A DNA stretch of 64,000 nt from Candidatus Thorarchaeota archaeon MP11T_1. Lineage in GTDB: Archaea > Asgardarchaeota > Thorarchaeia > Thorarchaeales > Thorarchaeaceae. The DNA lies in the NCBI GenBank assembly GCA_002825515.1, contig PJET01000003.1:1-64000 (forward strand), written 5' to 3'. Positions 16,284 through 26,073 of this stretch are shown in pieces (the first letter of the stretch is position 1; every line of letters starts with the position of its first letter). The position numbers and the translations under genes were made by a program. The notes beneath the pieces were generated by a model, which did not search any database, was not told the origin of the DNA, and worked only from the letters and a program-made list of their open reading frames with translations.

Positions 16284-18548
16284 TTATGAAGTCGATGTAA
16301 TGTGTCTTACAACTTCTGGAAGGTTCCATTTTAACTCCAATTCTAAAGCCCCGCCTTCAGGACCTGGGCATCGCCTGACACACGTGCGACAAGCAACACA
16401 GAGCCAGAGATCTACTTCTACTGCACCAAATCCAGGAGCCTCTTTCTCTAATGGGATGTCTTTTGAGGGTTTTACTGTGGCAAGATTTTGAACAGTCTTG
16501 TAGAATAGAGCGCGATTGGATGGTAATTGCGAGAGAGCTTCATCAGAGATTTCGAAGAACTTGGGTATCTCGATTCGATCCTCTAGTTCGATAGCATCCT
16601 CAGGACACGCAATCTCACAAGACTTACAACCAAGGCATTTCGATTGATCCCATTCAATTGTTCCGAATCCTAGTAGAGGAGCATATCCCATTTGATTTCT
16701 GTATTCGTCAAGAACTGATGGGACATCAATATCTACTAAATCGTCAAGAGTGACCTTTGGTCTAGTGCTTGGTATCTTTGCACGTGTACGGTAGGCAAGT
16801 AACACTGCTGAGCGAATTTTGTCCTCCACCTCGTTGAGTGTCGTTTCATCAATCACTAAACCATTCACACGAACTGATGCAAGTTTGTCACGGGCTTTCG
16901 AGAAAACTTCCAAAGAGTTGGCTAGTTTGCCAATATCAGGCGCCTTCAGCTCGCTCAAGATTATCTGAAGCTCTAGCTTAGCCTCAGAGAGTTGTAGAGC
17001 AAGAGCACACGCTGTCTGTATAGTAATTTCAGCCTCTGATGGTGTTCTTGGAACATCATAAAGAATGTAGCCATGGCTCTCACCAGCTATGGTGAGAAGT
17101 TCATCACGTTTCATTCTGAGGAGGTGTTTGAGAATTCTGTCTGACGGAATATTTGTTCTCTCAGCAAGGTCATGAGCGGTGAGAGCTCCAAGTTCTCTGA
17201 TTAGAATCAGGATTGTGCCTCTCTCGAGTTCATTATCAAGGTAGGTGTCCATCATTGTTTGGTATACTTCAGGATCCAATTTTTCTCCATAAACATTGGT
17301 TCCGGATACAAGATTAGGACCCTTCTCTAAAGTGATTTTCAACCTGAAACGTGCAAATGCTTCGAGTCCTGCTGAAACAAGAAGTCTTAGATTTTCAGCA
17401 TCATCAGATGTTTGAACTGTCAGAACTGCTTCGGTGACATTGTCAATTGTTTCTCTGAGTTTATTCATTGGATTTGAAAGCTTAGTTTCATCATACACTC
17501 CCAAAATCTGCAAGCGTTCAAGTAATGTCTGTAACTTTTTCAGAAAGTCATTCGTTGTGTCAGCAAGGTCATCTTCTAGTGATTTAACCATGCCGCGGAC
17601 TTGTTGTACGATTCTCTTTAGGACAAGCGTGGTGTTTGGGATTTCTGTGAGAACCTTGGAGAAGACGGGAGCGTCACCATCAAGGCCAACCATCTCAACC
17701 TCGCCTCTCTGCATCATGGTAACAAGAGCATTCTGGACTGTTTGGGGTGAGGTCTGCATGAGTTCCCCTATTTGAACGACTGTTTTAGAACCCATTTTTC
17801 CCAGTATTAACATAATCACTCCACGATTGGCTTCAGTGAGCATGTTGCCCACGACGAGCTTGCTATATCTGGTGTCATCAATTCGGCCCTCTCGTTTTCC
17901 TCGTTTTACTTGAGCAATAGCTCTCAACCCAGGACCGTATCTGGTTTTTGACCCAAGGTTTTGAAGTGCATCTAGAGCAATGTCAGGTTCTGTTTCAGCT
18001 TTTATTTTGGCTTCATTGAGGGCCTCGATCAAAGACACCAGTTCGTCCTGTGCAGATTTTGCATCTGACGCTGTATTCATTTCAAATTCGTTTGTAACTG
18101 ATTCAATTTCATCAATCAAGTCAGATATAATTGAGAAGGCACTTGTCAAGTCTACATCAATGCTAGTATCTCGGATTTCCTCAACCTCAGTCATCCTGCT
18201 AAGAGTAGTGTTGAGTAGATCTTTCAGTCCAGCTAATGTTTCAGACTCTGTTTTCGACAGTGCCTCTTCGAGGTTGGAAACAGCTTCTTTGAGAATACCC
18301 TTATCGCGTATCTCAGAAACCATGTTGCTTTTTTCAACAGCTTTCAAGAATTTCTCATAGTATGAGTCTGGAAAAGCAAGAATTGCATCAGTCAAAGGCG
18401 CCAACTCTGTCTTAAGATGGTCAAGTTCCTCCTTGACCCTACTGAGTGGTATTGCAGACTCTTCTTTGAGACCACCAAGAACTAGTATCATATCCAACAT
18501 ACGTTGTCTCTTCGGAGCAATTGGTTTCTCTGGTGTTGGTCGACTCAT
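16284..18548 (-). CDS. Two-wHTH, two-[4Fe-4S] protein of the Hdr operon
   Basis: This 754-residue protein ends an Hdr-type operon and overlaps hdrA by 4 bases. Long helical or coiled-coil stretches (about residues 25-230 and 305-400) alternate with two winged-helix-like segments (about 235-300 and 435-500). The C-terminus carries two complete CxxCxxCxxxCP clusters, at Cys638-648 and Cys717-727. The combination suggests a ferredoxin-like electron carrier on a scaffold derived from a MarR/ArsR-like fold, or a redox-sensing DNA-binding protein. No known family name applies with confidence. Confidence 0.8.
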   Translation of the reverse strand: MSRPTPEKPIAPKRQRMLDMILVLGGLKEESAIPLSRVKEELDHLKTELAPLTDAILAFPDSYYEKFLKAVEKSNMVSEIRDKGILKEAVSNLEEALSKTESETLAGLKDLLNTTLSRMTEVEEIRDTSIDVDLTSAFSIISDLIDEIESVTNEFEMNTASDAKSAQDELVSLIEALNEAKIKAETEPDIALDALQNLGSKTRYGPGLRAIAQVKRGKREGRIDDTRYSKLVVGNMLTEANRGVIMLILGKMGSKTVVQIGELMQTSPQTVQNALVTMMQRGEVEMVGLDGDAPVFSKVLTEIPNTTLVLKRIVQQVRGMVKSLEDDLADTTNDFLKKLQTLLERLQILGVYDETKLSNPMNKLRETIDNVTEAVLTVQTSDDAENLRLLVSAGLEAFARFRLKITLEKGPNLVSGTNVYGEKLDPEVYQTMMDTYLDNELERGTILILIRELGALTAHDLAERTNIPSDRILKHLLRMKRDELLTIAGESHGYILYDVPRTPSEAEITIQTACALALQLSEAKLELQIILSELKAPDIGKLANSLEVFSKARDKLASVRVNGLVIDETTLNEVEDKIRSAVLLAYRTRAKIPSTRPKVTLDDLVDIDVPSVLDEYRNQMGYAPLLGFGTIEWDQSKCLGCKSCEIACPEDAIELEDRIEIPKFFEISDEALSQLPSNRALFYKTVQNLATVKPSKDIPLEKEAPGFGAVEVDLWLCVACRTCVRRCPGPEGGALELELKWNLPEVVRHITSTS

Positions 18549-20710
18549 TCAGTCACCTCCATCCACTTCCCTGCAGTTCCTTCATGGACTGGTGTGGATC
18601 CCAACTCTTTCGCTCGTTTCACCATTTCATTAATTGCATTAGTGAAACGTTCAGGTTCTGCACTGAACATTCTAAACATTTCAACGCGTTCACCTTTCCA
18701 ACCAATAGCATTCAAAATATCTCGAGAAACATCTACCTGCACTTGAGCAATCTCGTTCCCAGTTCCTCCGATATGACAACGGTCTTTCTCACAAGCTGCA
18801 ACCATTACAGTGCTAGCACCATTTTCAAAGGCTTTGAGAAGGTCTATGACACTTACGCGGCCCGCGCAAGGAACTGGAATAAGACGCGTGCTAGCAGGAT
18901 ATTCCATTCGTCGGGTTCCAACGATGTCTATTGTGGATACAGAACATTCTTCACAATAGAAACAAAGCGTGATTGGATATTCTGAACCTGCACCTTCCAG
19001 TGCGGCATCAATCTCAGACCAAAGTTGTTCATTAGATAGGAAATTAAGTTGAGTAGCTCCGGATGGGCACAAACTCTGACAGACACCACAAGAGTGACAA
19101 TTTAGAGTGTCAATTGCCGCCTTGAAAAGGATCTTTTGTTCTTCATCGGTCTCCTCTGCTTCTACCTGTTCAATCATCAGAGGAACTCCACGTGGGCACT
19201 GTTGAGCACAAAGACTACATCCAACGCAGTCATCTACATCTAATACAGCACCGCGTGTGACTGATTCAATCTTTCCACCTTGTAATTCATTATGAATTAT
19301 GAGCGCACTGGCTTGGGCATCTGTCACAGCTTCGAAGACAAACTGGGGACGTGTGACGCATCCCGCTGCAACAACACCACGGCGACGGGTTTCATTTCTT
19401 CTTAGTTTGCCATAGAGTTCCTTTACATGACCATCATCTTCGATGGCATATCCTAACGTTTCAGAAAGCTCTGAAGTCCCATCAGGAGGGAGAACTGCGG
19501 AGGAGAGAACCAGTAGGTCAACGGGTGTTTCCAGATATTTGTCAAGCAGAGAGTCATAGATTCGTACATGTGTGGTATCATCTTTCTCCCAAGTCATACT
19601 GACTCGACCACGGATATAGTCAACGCCTTTTTCCCGTGATTCTTTGTAAATCATCTCGTTCTCAAATGGAACTCTAATATCCATGTAGACAATTCTGACA
19701 TGCGCATCAGGTATCCTTTCGAGGATTTCTAGAGAGTTGTCAATTGCAAAAGTGCAACATAGTTTGCTACAGTCTTTTTTGTAGTCTTCGTCCCTACTTC
19801 CAACGCACTGCACCATTACTATGTCTTTGACTGGATTACCATCAGATGGTCGAACAAGTTCACCGCCGGAGAGCATGCATGAAAGCTCAAACTGAGTTAT
19901 GACATTTGGATTCTTCCCGTAACGGTACTCTTCCATGGATGTTGGTTTGAATTCCTTGAATCCAGTAGCTAATACTATGGCAGAGCATTCCAAGGTCTTC
20001 TCTTCATTATTCTCGGATAAATAGTGAACTACAAAGTCACCCATCTCACCTGTAATATACCTTATTTTTGTCCTGGTCATTATCTCAATGTTGTCATCAT
20101 TTTGAAGTGCTTCTAATCGACCGCCAAGTATCTCTTTACCTGACTTGCCCGTGGGAGCAACCACAGGAAGACTCTTGACATGCCCTCCTAGCTCATCAGT
20201 GAGTTCTATTAGAGAGACCCTGTAGCCGAGATTCGACAGACTAAGTGCAGATTCGATGCCAGCAATCCCTCCTCCAACAACAGTGACGTGCGGAGCAATC
20301 TCCTTTTGTTCTAATACTCGCTTTGTGGATTTTGCAGACCTTGCGAGTGTACCGCGAATCATATCCACAGATTTCTTGTTTGCTTCATCCAAGTCTTTAT
20401 GCACCCATGCCGAGTGCTCTCTAATATTCGTATATTGAATCTGAGAACTGTTAATACTCTTTGAGTCAAGATATTGATCAATTCGTGGCTGAATTTTCTG
20501 GCTGGAACATGCTGCAATCACGAGACGTCCATCACTATTCTTGACTAATTCTGAAATTTTTACCAGACCTTCTTCTTGACATACAAAATCATGAACAGTC
20601 ACAGAAGAAGCCAAGTTCATCTTTTTGATCTGAGTTTCTAGGAAGTCAAATCCCAACTGAAGCTGTTTGCCACAGGTACAGATGAGTACCGCTGATTTGT
20701 TGTCATCCAT
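18545..20710 (-). CDS. hdrA: HdrA-MvhD fusion, heterodisulfide reductase subunit A
   Basis: The HdrA N-terminal domain (CTCGK at 11-15) is followed by a Rossmann FAD motif, VVGGGIAGIESAL (144-156), and two ferredoxin clusters, CVGCSLCAQQCP and CHSCGVCQSLCP (about 485-555). A C-terminal MvhD-like domain has CFYCEEC, VPCAGRVS and CEKDRCHIGGTGN (about 580-670). HdrA is the bifurcating flavoprotein of methanogen Hdr complexes, so this protein probably combines flavin-based electron splitting or confurcation with the electron-input subunit. It is co-directional and nearly contiguous with the short HdrA, HdrB and HdrC. Confidence 0.93.
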   Translation of the reverse strand: MDDNKSAVLICTCGKQLQLGFDFLETQIKKMNLASSVTVHDFVCQEEGLVKISELVKNSDGRLVIAACSSQKIQPRIDQYLDSKSINSSQIQYTNIREHSAWVHKDLDEANKKSVDMIRGTLARSAKSTKRVLEQKEIAPHVTVVGGGIAGIESALSLSNLGYRVSLIELTDELGGHVKSLPVVAPTGKSGKEILGGRLEALQNDDNIEIMTRTKIRYITGEMGDFVVHYLSENNEEKTLECSAIVLATGFKEFKPTSMEEYRYGKNPNVITQFELSCMLSGGELVRPSDGNPVKDIVMVQCVGSRDEDYKKDCSKLCCTFAIDNSLEILERIPDAHVRIVYMDIRVPFENEMIYKESREKGVDYIRGRVSMTWEKDDTTHVRIYDSLLDKYLETPVDLLVLSSAVLPPDGTSELSETLGYAIEDDGHVKELYGKLRRNETRRRGVVAAGCVTRPQFVFEAVTDAQASALIIHNELQGGKIESVTRGAVLDVDDCVGCSLCAQQCPRGVPLMIEQVEAEETDEEQKILFKAAIDTLNCHSCGVCQSLCPSGATQLNFLSNEQLWSEIDAALEGAGSEYPITLCFYCEECSVSTIDIVGTRRMEYPASTRLIPVPCAGRVSVIDLLKAFENGASTVMVAACEKDRCHIGGTGNEIAQVQVDVSRDILNAIGWKGERVEMFRMFSAEPERFTNAINEMVKRAKELGSTPVHEGTAGKWMEVTE

Positions 20711-20719
20711 CTGTTCGTT

Positions 20720-21970
20720 TCACTTCCTGCTTTGGAGTATTTTAGATACAACTGCACGAGCTTGGGTTACACTCTCAGGGACTTCTGCAGGCCCCAGAGC
20801 TGTGCCACATGCATAGATATGATCACCCACCACGACCTCATTCTCAGAAACTGGATCAGCAATTCCCACAAATCCACTTGCAGACTTTACTCCAAGTGTT
20901 TCTATAAGTCTGCTAGTACCCTCCTGGGGCTCTAATGCTGATGAGAGAACAAAGAGATCAACTGTATACTTGAGATATTTGTTCAGGAGTGAATCGTAGA
21001 CAGTGATATCCAAAGCATCATCAGTGCGAGACTGGATAAGAGAAACCCTGCCTCGGATGAATTCCACTCCTGAATTCCGGGAGTCACGATAGTATCGCTC
21101 ATACCTGTCATAGGTGCGGATGTCCATATATACAACGCTGACCTGAACATCATCTCGTTCATTTGCTAGAATGTTGGCATGTTTGAGAGCAAATATGCAA
21201 CATATCTTAGAACAGTATGGGTAGTAGTTCTCATCTCTACTTCCAACACACTGCACCATCAATACTCTTTTTGCATGCTTGCCATCAGATGGTCTTACAG
21301 GTACTCCACTTGACTCTCCATTAGGGTCGATCATCTTAGCTAGTTCAAGCTGGGTTACTATGTTAGGATGTTTTCCATAGCTATACTCAACAACATTGAC
21401 AGGTTGCATCTCATGATACCCGGTTGCAATAATAATATCTGAGATTTGGATTGTTTCTTCAGTTGGTTGAGCAGCCAAATTGATTGCTTTCGTTGGACAG
21501 TCTTCTTCAGCCTTTTTTGCACCATCATCCATTTTTGTAGGGTCAAAGACCACAGCTTGTGGTTGACACTGTGGTGACAGAAGACAGTAAGCCTTTGATT
21601 TTTCTAAACAGAGCCCGCACATCGTGCATTTTTTGGGATTGACATACTCTGGACCAACATTGAGCTTGACTGTGAAATTCCCAGGTTTACCCGTTATCTC
21701 AGCCACTTCGCTATTCATTCTCAGTGTTATATTTGGTTGGTCAATGAGTGCGCTTCTATAGAAGCACTTTCGGATTCCTGGACGCCAACGATTTCCTTCA
21801 AAACAATAGAAACAGTCATCGGTTGGAAACGCTTTGTAGAGATCGAGCGCATTACCACCTACAGTTTCTTGCTTTTCAACAAGGACTGTTTTAATCCCTG
21901 AGTCTGCAAGTTCAATAGCGGCTGTCATCCCTGCAACGCCGGCTCCAATGATGAGGACCGGATTTGACAT
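20720..21970 (-). CDS. hdrA: Short HdrA-like flavoprotein
   Basis: This 416-residue HdrA paralogue starts directly with the FAD motif IIGAGVAGMTAAIELADSG (residues 6-24). It therefore lacks the N-terminal HdrA domain and the C-terminal ferredoxin pair. It keeps an internal cysteine cluster, CTMCGLCLEKSKAYC and then CPTKAIN (about 135-190), and the VQCVGSRDENYYPYCSKICC segment. It lies 9 bases before the HdrA-MvhD gene. Two HdrA-type halves suggest a heterodimeric arrangement in which this subunit provides a second flavin. Confidence 0.9.
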   Translation of the reverse strand: MSNPVLIIGAGVAGMTAAIELADSGIKTVLVEKQETVGGNALDLYKAFPTDDCFYCFEGNRWRPGIRKCFYRSALIDQPNITLRMNSEVAEITGKPGNFTVKLNVGPEYVNPKKCTMCGLCLEKSKAYCLLSPQCQPQAVVFDPTKMDDGAKKAEEDCPTKAINLAAQPTEETIQISDIIIATGYHEMQPVNVVEYSYGKHPNIVTQLELAKMIDPNGESSGVPVRPSDGKHAKRVLMVQCVGSRDENYYPYCSKICCIFALKHANILANERDDVQVSVVYMDIRTYDRYERYYRDSRNSGVEFIRGRVSLIQSRTDDALDITVYDSLLNKYLKYTVDLFVLSSALEPQEGTSRLIETLGVKSASGFVGIADPVSENEVVVGDHIYACGTALGPAEVPESVTQARAVVSKILQSRK

Positions 21971-21981
21971 TCTTCTTCACC

Positions 21982-22848
21982 TCATCCGGTCAAATGATCC
22001 AAAATTGGGTCTGCAGGAACCCTATTCATGCTAAGTCCAACTTCTTCCTCATCCATCCCCAATGCTAAACCAAGTATTTGAGGATAAAGAAGTACTGGCA
22101 GATTGTATTCTTCTCCATAAGACTCTTTGAGACCAAGCTGTTGCAAATCCAATTGGTTTCCGCATGCAGGACAGACCACAGTAATGAATTCTGCTCCAGA
22201 CTCTTTCATTGACTTCAACTTATCACGAGCTAATCTAATCCCAATGTTTTCGTCGACAGGTAGAATGGTTGCACCGCAACATTGTTTCCATATTGGATAT
22301 TCTACAACTGAAGCTCCCGTAACCTGAATTAGTTCGTCTAGATACTCTGGTCGGAATTCGGTAACATCAGCAGGACGAAGAACATGACAACCATAGTGAA
22401 TTGCAATTCCTACACCATCTAGTGGTTTTGTGATTTTTTTCCTGATCTCTTCAATCCCAATGTCCGTATATAGAGCCTCTACAAAATGACGCGGAGTGAT
22501 TGTACCTTTGAATTCAATACCATCCTTTTTCAAAATAGCATTGACTTTCTTTTTATAATCATCATCATGTTTGAGAAAATGGTATGTGTCTTTCAGAGAG
22601 CCAAAGCATCCATTGCATGGTGTGACAATATCATGACCGTTTTTTTCTGCTATGGCTAAGGTTCTCGCATTTACTGTAAGCCACCCCATATAGTCAATGG
22701 CACGAAGATTGGGGCTTCCGCAACAGGCGACTCCTTCCATGTACTCCAATTGCATGTCAAAAGCTGTAGCAACTTTAATCATAGCAGCCTCATAGTTTGG
22801 ATAGTTTGCAGGTACACTGCAACCCATGTATAGATTGTAAACTGGCAT
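21982..22848 (-). CDS. hdrB: Heterodisulfide reductase subunit B (HdrB)
   Basis: Two CCG domains are visible: CCGSPN with CNGCFG, and GCHVLRP with KQCCGAT and CPACGNQ. In methanogen HdrB these coordinate the non-cubane [4Fe-4S] clusters that cleave CoM-S-S-CoB. The start was set at the ATG at 22848, two bases after the hdrC stop and behind GGTGGTGAG, instead of an upstream in-frame codon. The physiological disulfide in a non-methanogen is unknown. Confidence 0.93.
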   Translation of the reverse strand: MPVYNLYMGCSVPANYPNYEAAMIKVATAFDMQLEYMEGVACCGSPNLRAIDYMGWLTVNARTLAIAEKNGHDIVTPCNGCFGSLKDTYHFLKHDDDYKKKVNAILKKDGIEFKGTITPRHFVEALYTDIGIEEIRKKITKPLDGVGIAIHYGCHVLRPADVTEFRPEYLDELIQVTGASVVEYPIWKQCCGATILPVDENIGIRLARDKLKSMKESGAEFITVVCPACGNQLDLQQLGLKESYGEEYNLPVLLYPQILGLALGMDEEEVGLSMNRVPADPILDHLTG

Positions 22849-22849
22849 T

Positions 22850-23407
22850 CTACTCACCACCACCCACAAGTCTGCCTGTTCTGGTTTCTTTCAGAATATC
22901 TTTCACAGAATCAACTGCTAGACCAGGCACCTCAGGTTCTAAACCCATGTCTTCACGCTCCCAATCAGCAGTAACAGTATAGAGCTGACCTTTCTCAAGT
23001 AGTTCTTTACCCAGACCAACAATATTCGGTGGGACTTTACCTTCTTCAGCTGCCAGATTTTTGCAGTCAAAGAAAATGTCTGTGACTCTTACCTTCTGAG
23101 GACAACGTTCTTGGCACTGAAAACATGTCAAACAAAGCCAGATTTCGTCAGAGGAAAGGACTTCATCGCGCATCCCCAAAAGTATCATTCGAATTAACTG
23201 ATGTGGTTTATATTTCCAAATATTTGCAATGGGACATGCTGCAGTGCAGGTTGAACAAGCAAAACAAGCAGAAAGTTCTTCCCCGTTCGGCATGCTATGA
23301 ATCTCTTCACGAAACTTGGTGTCAAGTTTTGACATGTCAATAGGGTCAATCAATGTGACTGGGGGACCAGTCGATTCTTTCGTTTCAGCCATGGGTGGAC
23401 ACCACAT
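22850..23407 (-). CDS. hdrC: Heterodisulfide reductase subunit C (HdrC)
   Basis: The 185-residue protein has two CxxCxxCxxxCP clusters, CFACSTCTAACP (about residues 48-59) and CLTCFQCQERCP (about 92-103). These form the [4Fe-4S] wire from HdrA to HdrB. It is the first gene of a five-gene operon hdrC-hdrB-hdrA(short)-hdrA/mvhD-wHTH/ferredoxin. No transmembrane helix is present, so the complex is soluble. Confidence 0.93.
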   Translation of the reverse strand: MWCPPMAETKESTGPPVTLIDPIDMSKLDTKFREEIHSMPNGEELSACFACSTCTAACPIANIWKYKPHQLIRMILLGMRDEVLSSDEIWLCLTCFQCQERCPQKVRVTDIFFDCKNLAAEEGKVPPNIVGLGKELLEKGQLYTVTADWEREDMGLEPEVPGLAVDSVKDILKETRTGRLVGGGE

Positions 23408-23513
23408 GTATGTTTAGGCAATTCCGCCAGTTGGCTGAGCAATTTTGTAGCCCATATTAAAAGTTTGCAGAAACGACGAATTATTGAATTTGTTGTTATT
23501 GGACTTTCAATAA

Positions 23514-23702
23514 TCAATCGGGAATTCCCTTCAGATATATCAGTCGAAGCATACCAATTACACACAGAACTACTACAGATACATACAAAATGGGAGCCAA
23601 GATGCCCCATGGTGTTGAGGGATATAACAGTCCGCCTGAAATTGCAAGCGTAATACAGATTAAGCAAGTTAAGTAGACAGCCCATTTCTTGTGTACTGAC
23701 AT
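23514..23702 (-). CDS. Small two-helix membrane protein
   Basis: The 62-residue protein from the ATG at 23702 contains two predicted membrane helices (about residues 7-25 and 31-54) with a short SGGLLYPSTPW loop. An upstream in-frame start would overlap the previous gene and is less likely. It ends the replication gene cluster. No family is recognised. Confidence 0.5.
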   Translation of the reverse strand: MSVHKKWAVYLTCLICITLAISGGLLYPSTPWGILAPILYVSVVVLCVIGMLRLIYLKGIPD

Positions 23703-23742
23703 GAATCTGGCATTGCCCAAGGGGCTCTTAGGACTTTCTATA

Positions 23743-24030
23743 CTAGAGCGTTTGTAGCATGTCATTTACTCTTCCAACTCGGACTCTCAAGCCTTCATAC
23801 GGATTTAACGAAATTTGGCGTATTTCCGTACTTGTTCTAATTAGATATGCTTTAAGATCCTCTGTGCTGCCCTTCATTTTAGTGAGGATTGGACTCCCTT
23901 CACCTAGTAAGCGAAGCGTGTTAGTAAGGGCTATTTGGAATTTATCATGTTCGTTGGCAATTCTATCACGAGCATCATCTATGAAGTTGAGAAGTGATGC
24001 GACCTCTTTAGTAATGTCGTCTTTTTTCAT
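23743..24030 (-). CDS. Small helical protein of the replication cluster, function unknown
   Basis: The 95-residue protein is largely helical and charged. It overlaps the GINS gene by 4 bases (ATGA type), so it is very likely translated together with GINS. No motif is recognised. Position suggests a role near GINS or primase, but that is inference only. Confidence 0.6.
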   Translation of the reverse strand: MKKDDITKEVASLLNFIDDARDRIANEHDKFQIALTNTLRLLGEGSPILTKMKGSTEDLKAYLIRTSTEIRQISLNPYEGLRVRVGRVNDMLQTL

Positions 24031-24668
24031 TCAGGGAGTTCCTCCTCAGTGACAATACGGACAACCGTACCATCCCGTAGCCAAGCTCTTGCATTGGCAG
24101 CAGGAATCATTGCAACATCTTCCTTCTTGAATGGACCGTATGTCTTCTCATCCAGTCCTAAGAAAGCATCGATAATTGGTTGTAGAAATCGTACGGTGAC
24201 ATATTCAACTGTTTCAGAGGAGGGGGTCCTAGTTTTTCTCACATCGTCTTTGGCTTTCTTCTTCTTAGGTTTGGATCCAGCTAGTGAGTCGTTGATAAAC
24301 TCGGTGTGGCCATCAAGAGCTCGTTGGGTTCTATTGAATAATTCTTCCTCAGCGAGTGTCATATCCCCTTTTGGTCTGTATCCCGAAAGAGCAGCTTTTA
24401 GTATCTTCTGTCTTCGAATTGTTAAAAGGTCTTCAATTATGAATTCAAGATTGAGGGCTTCTTGAGTCAGTAAATCAGCTTGGATTCGTTTTTCAGCATC
24501 CGTTGATGCCAATGCCAAACGCACACTAGAGAGATAAGCTACCATCTTGCTTAATCGAAGGTCGCCCAAGTCTTGGAGACCTTCATTCTGTACTTCATTT
24601 TCCCATGTAGATTTGATATCATCATAACCTAGTTCACTCAATGATGGCAACTCCTTTGCACAGAACAA
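24027..24668 (-). CDS. gins51: GINS complex subunit Gins51
   Basis: A helical A-domain (about residues 15-110) is followed by a charged linker (KPKKKKAKDD) and a small C-terminal B-domain with RFLQPIIDAFLGLDEKTYGPF and KKEDVAMIPAANARAWL. The A-then-B order marks Gins51 rather than Gins23. GINS links MCM to primase and the GAN/Cdc45-like protein at the replication fork. It overlaps the priS 3' end by 35 bases, which is long; a downstream start such as the TTG codon at LPSLSEL is possible. Confidence 0.87.
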   Translation of the reverse strand: MFCAKELPSLSELGYDDIKSTWENEVQNEGLQDLGDLRLSKMVAYLSSVRLALASTDAEKRIQADLLTQEALNLEFIIEDLLTIRRQKILKAALSGYRPKGDMTLAEEELFNRTQRALDGHTEFINDSLAGSKPKKKKAKDDVRKTRTPSSETVEYVTVRFLQPIIDAFLGLDEKTYGPFKKEDVAMIPAANARAWLRDGTVVRIVTEEELPE

Positions 24669-26022
24669 ATGCTGCTGCTGGTGTTGGTAACTCTACTGAC
24701 TCCCCATGATATGGACCATATGTTTCATCACCAATTCTAAAACGAGGCACTCCTGGAGATTTGTGAAGGAACTTGATTTTCATTTGTCCATCACTAAATG
24801 CAATAGCGTCCTGAAAAGGATCAAAGTCATCTAGCTCATCTCTACTCAGCTGGTTGACTAAGAATCCTGTCTTTCCATTCAAACTCCCAATTAGACGAAT
24901 GACTCGATGAATATCATGGGTTACTGGACGGTCTATCTCGCCACCATAGAGCTCTGCCGCTTTCTCTGCAAGTTCCTGCCATGATTTCTGTCCGATGTCT
25001 TTTGCTTCAGGGTTCAGAATAGGTGGATTTCTTAGAAGTCCTTCAAGGGCAGCAACTTTTCCTTTTTTGAGTGGTTTCACCCACCTCTCAGTTCCATTGT
25101 ACGAGTCTATGTTTCGCACAAACTCAACAATAGCATCGGCTATCTTCCCACCCCATCCTGGAAAATCACGATCTGGTACTCTTTTCACTTGGCCCTGAGT
25201 AACGATTACTTTCTCGGTGTTAAGACCAAGACCCATTATATAGTGCACAATCTGAATACGGCCACTTGAATCAAGTGAGTAGACACGAGGGTCGCGAACA
25301 CGAACATGATAGCCTCTATGACCGCTATAATTGAGTTGGACAAATTCAGGGTCAAATCCGAAATCATTCACAATGAATTTGTCATAGAGCTTCACGGTAT
25401 ATTTTTTCGCTTCGCCAAGACAGTTCTCACATACCCACTTTCTTGTACTGAAACTCTTACCACCGCAGTCTGGACAATTTTCAGGATGAATACCAGTTCC
25501 AGTTTTATGACATTCCTTTTCGTTACAACGCCATGCATCATGGTCCTTTGCACATGATAAATCTAAATGATCTGCATCAATATCAAAGACAAGTTCAGCC
25601 CCAAACCATTCTTTCTCATCCATATGGCGTGCAACTGGTATCTTATAGAACGCGGCTGAATGATAGACACTGTGTGGAGCTACAGATGTTAAATCTCGTA
25701 TCAGTTCATCACGATTCAGATATCCAACATGTCTCCTCCAAGTTGTCGTCTGGATGTCATCGGATCCACAATTTGGGCATTTTTTGATATTTGAAAGGGA
25801 CGTTCCTGACTGTCCACAACCAGTTGTTACATTATGACCGGACTCGTCGCGACCTTTTCTCATCGGGCAAAACCAATTGTATTCCCAGCTCTGTATGCCA
25901 AACTCTCTATTATGTATCTTATCTGGAATATCAATCGTATCAGGATTAGATTTATAGTATTCATGGAACATGAATCTCAGTTTCAAAACAGTACTTGTGA
26001 AACCTTGATTCTGATTCGACAT
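24634..26022 (-). CDS. priS: DNA primase catalytic subunit PriS
   Basis: The catalytic motif VFDIDADH (about residues 144-151) and later SGHRGYHVRVRDPR (about 230-243) define archaeo-eukaryotic primase small subunits. Two extra cysteine groups occur (CPNCGSDD about 86-93, and C...C sets around 158-200) and probably bind zinc. At 462 residues it is longer than many archaeal PriS, mainly because of the N-terminal zinc region. It synthesises RNA/DNA primers and works with PriL, which is not in the window. Confidence 0.94.
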   Translation of the reverse strand: MSNQNQGFTSTVLKLRFMFHEYYKSNPDTIDIPDKIHNREFGIQSWEYNWFCPMRKGRDESGHNVTTGCGQSGTSLSNIKKCPNCGSDDIQTTTWRRHVGYLNRDELIRDLTSVAPHSVYHSAAFYKIPVARHMDEKEWFGAELVFDIDADHLDLSCAKDHDAWRCNEKECHKTGTGIHPENCPDCGGKSFSTRKWVCENCLGEAKKYTVKLYDKFIVNDFGFDPEFVQLNYSGHRGYHVRVRDPRVYSLDSSGRIQIVHYIMGLGLNTEKVIVTQGQVKRVPDRDFPGWGGKIADAIVEFVRNIDSYNGTERWVKPLKKGKVAALEGLLRNPPILNPEAKDIGQKSWQELAEKAAELYGGEIDRPVTHDIHRVIRLIGSLNGKTGFLVNQLSRDELDDFDPFQDAIAFSDGQMKIKFLHKSPGVPRFRIGDETYGPYHGESVELPTPAAAFVLCKGVAIIE

Positions 26023-26073
26023 ACACTAGAACTCCATTATTCGGAACCGATGTGTTCAGAGTTTCTTGTCTTC

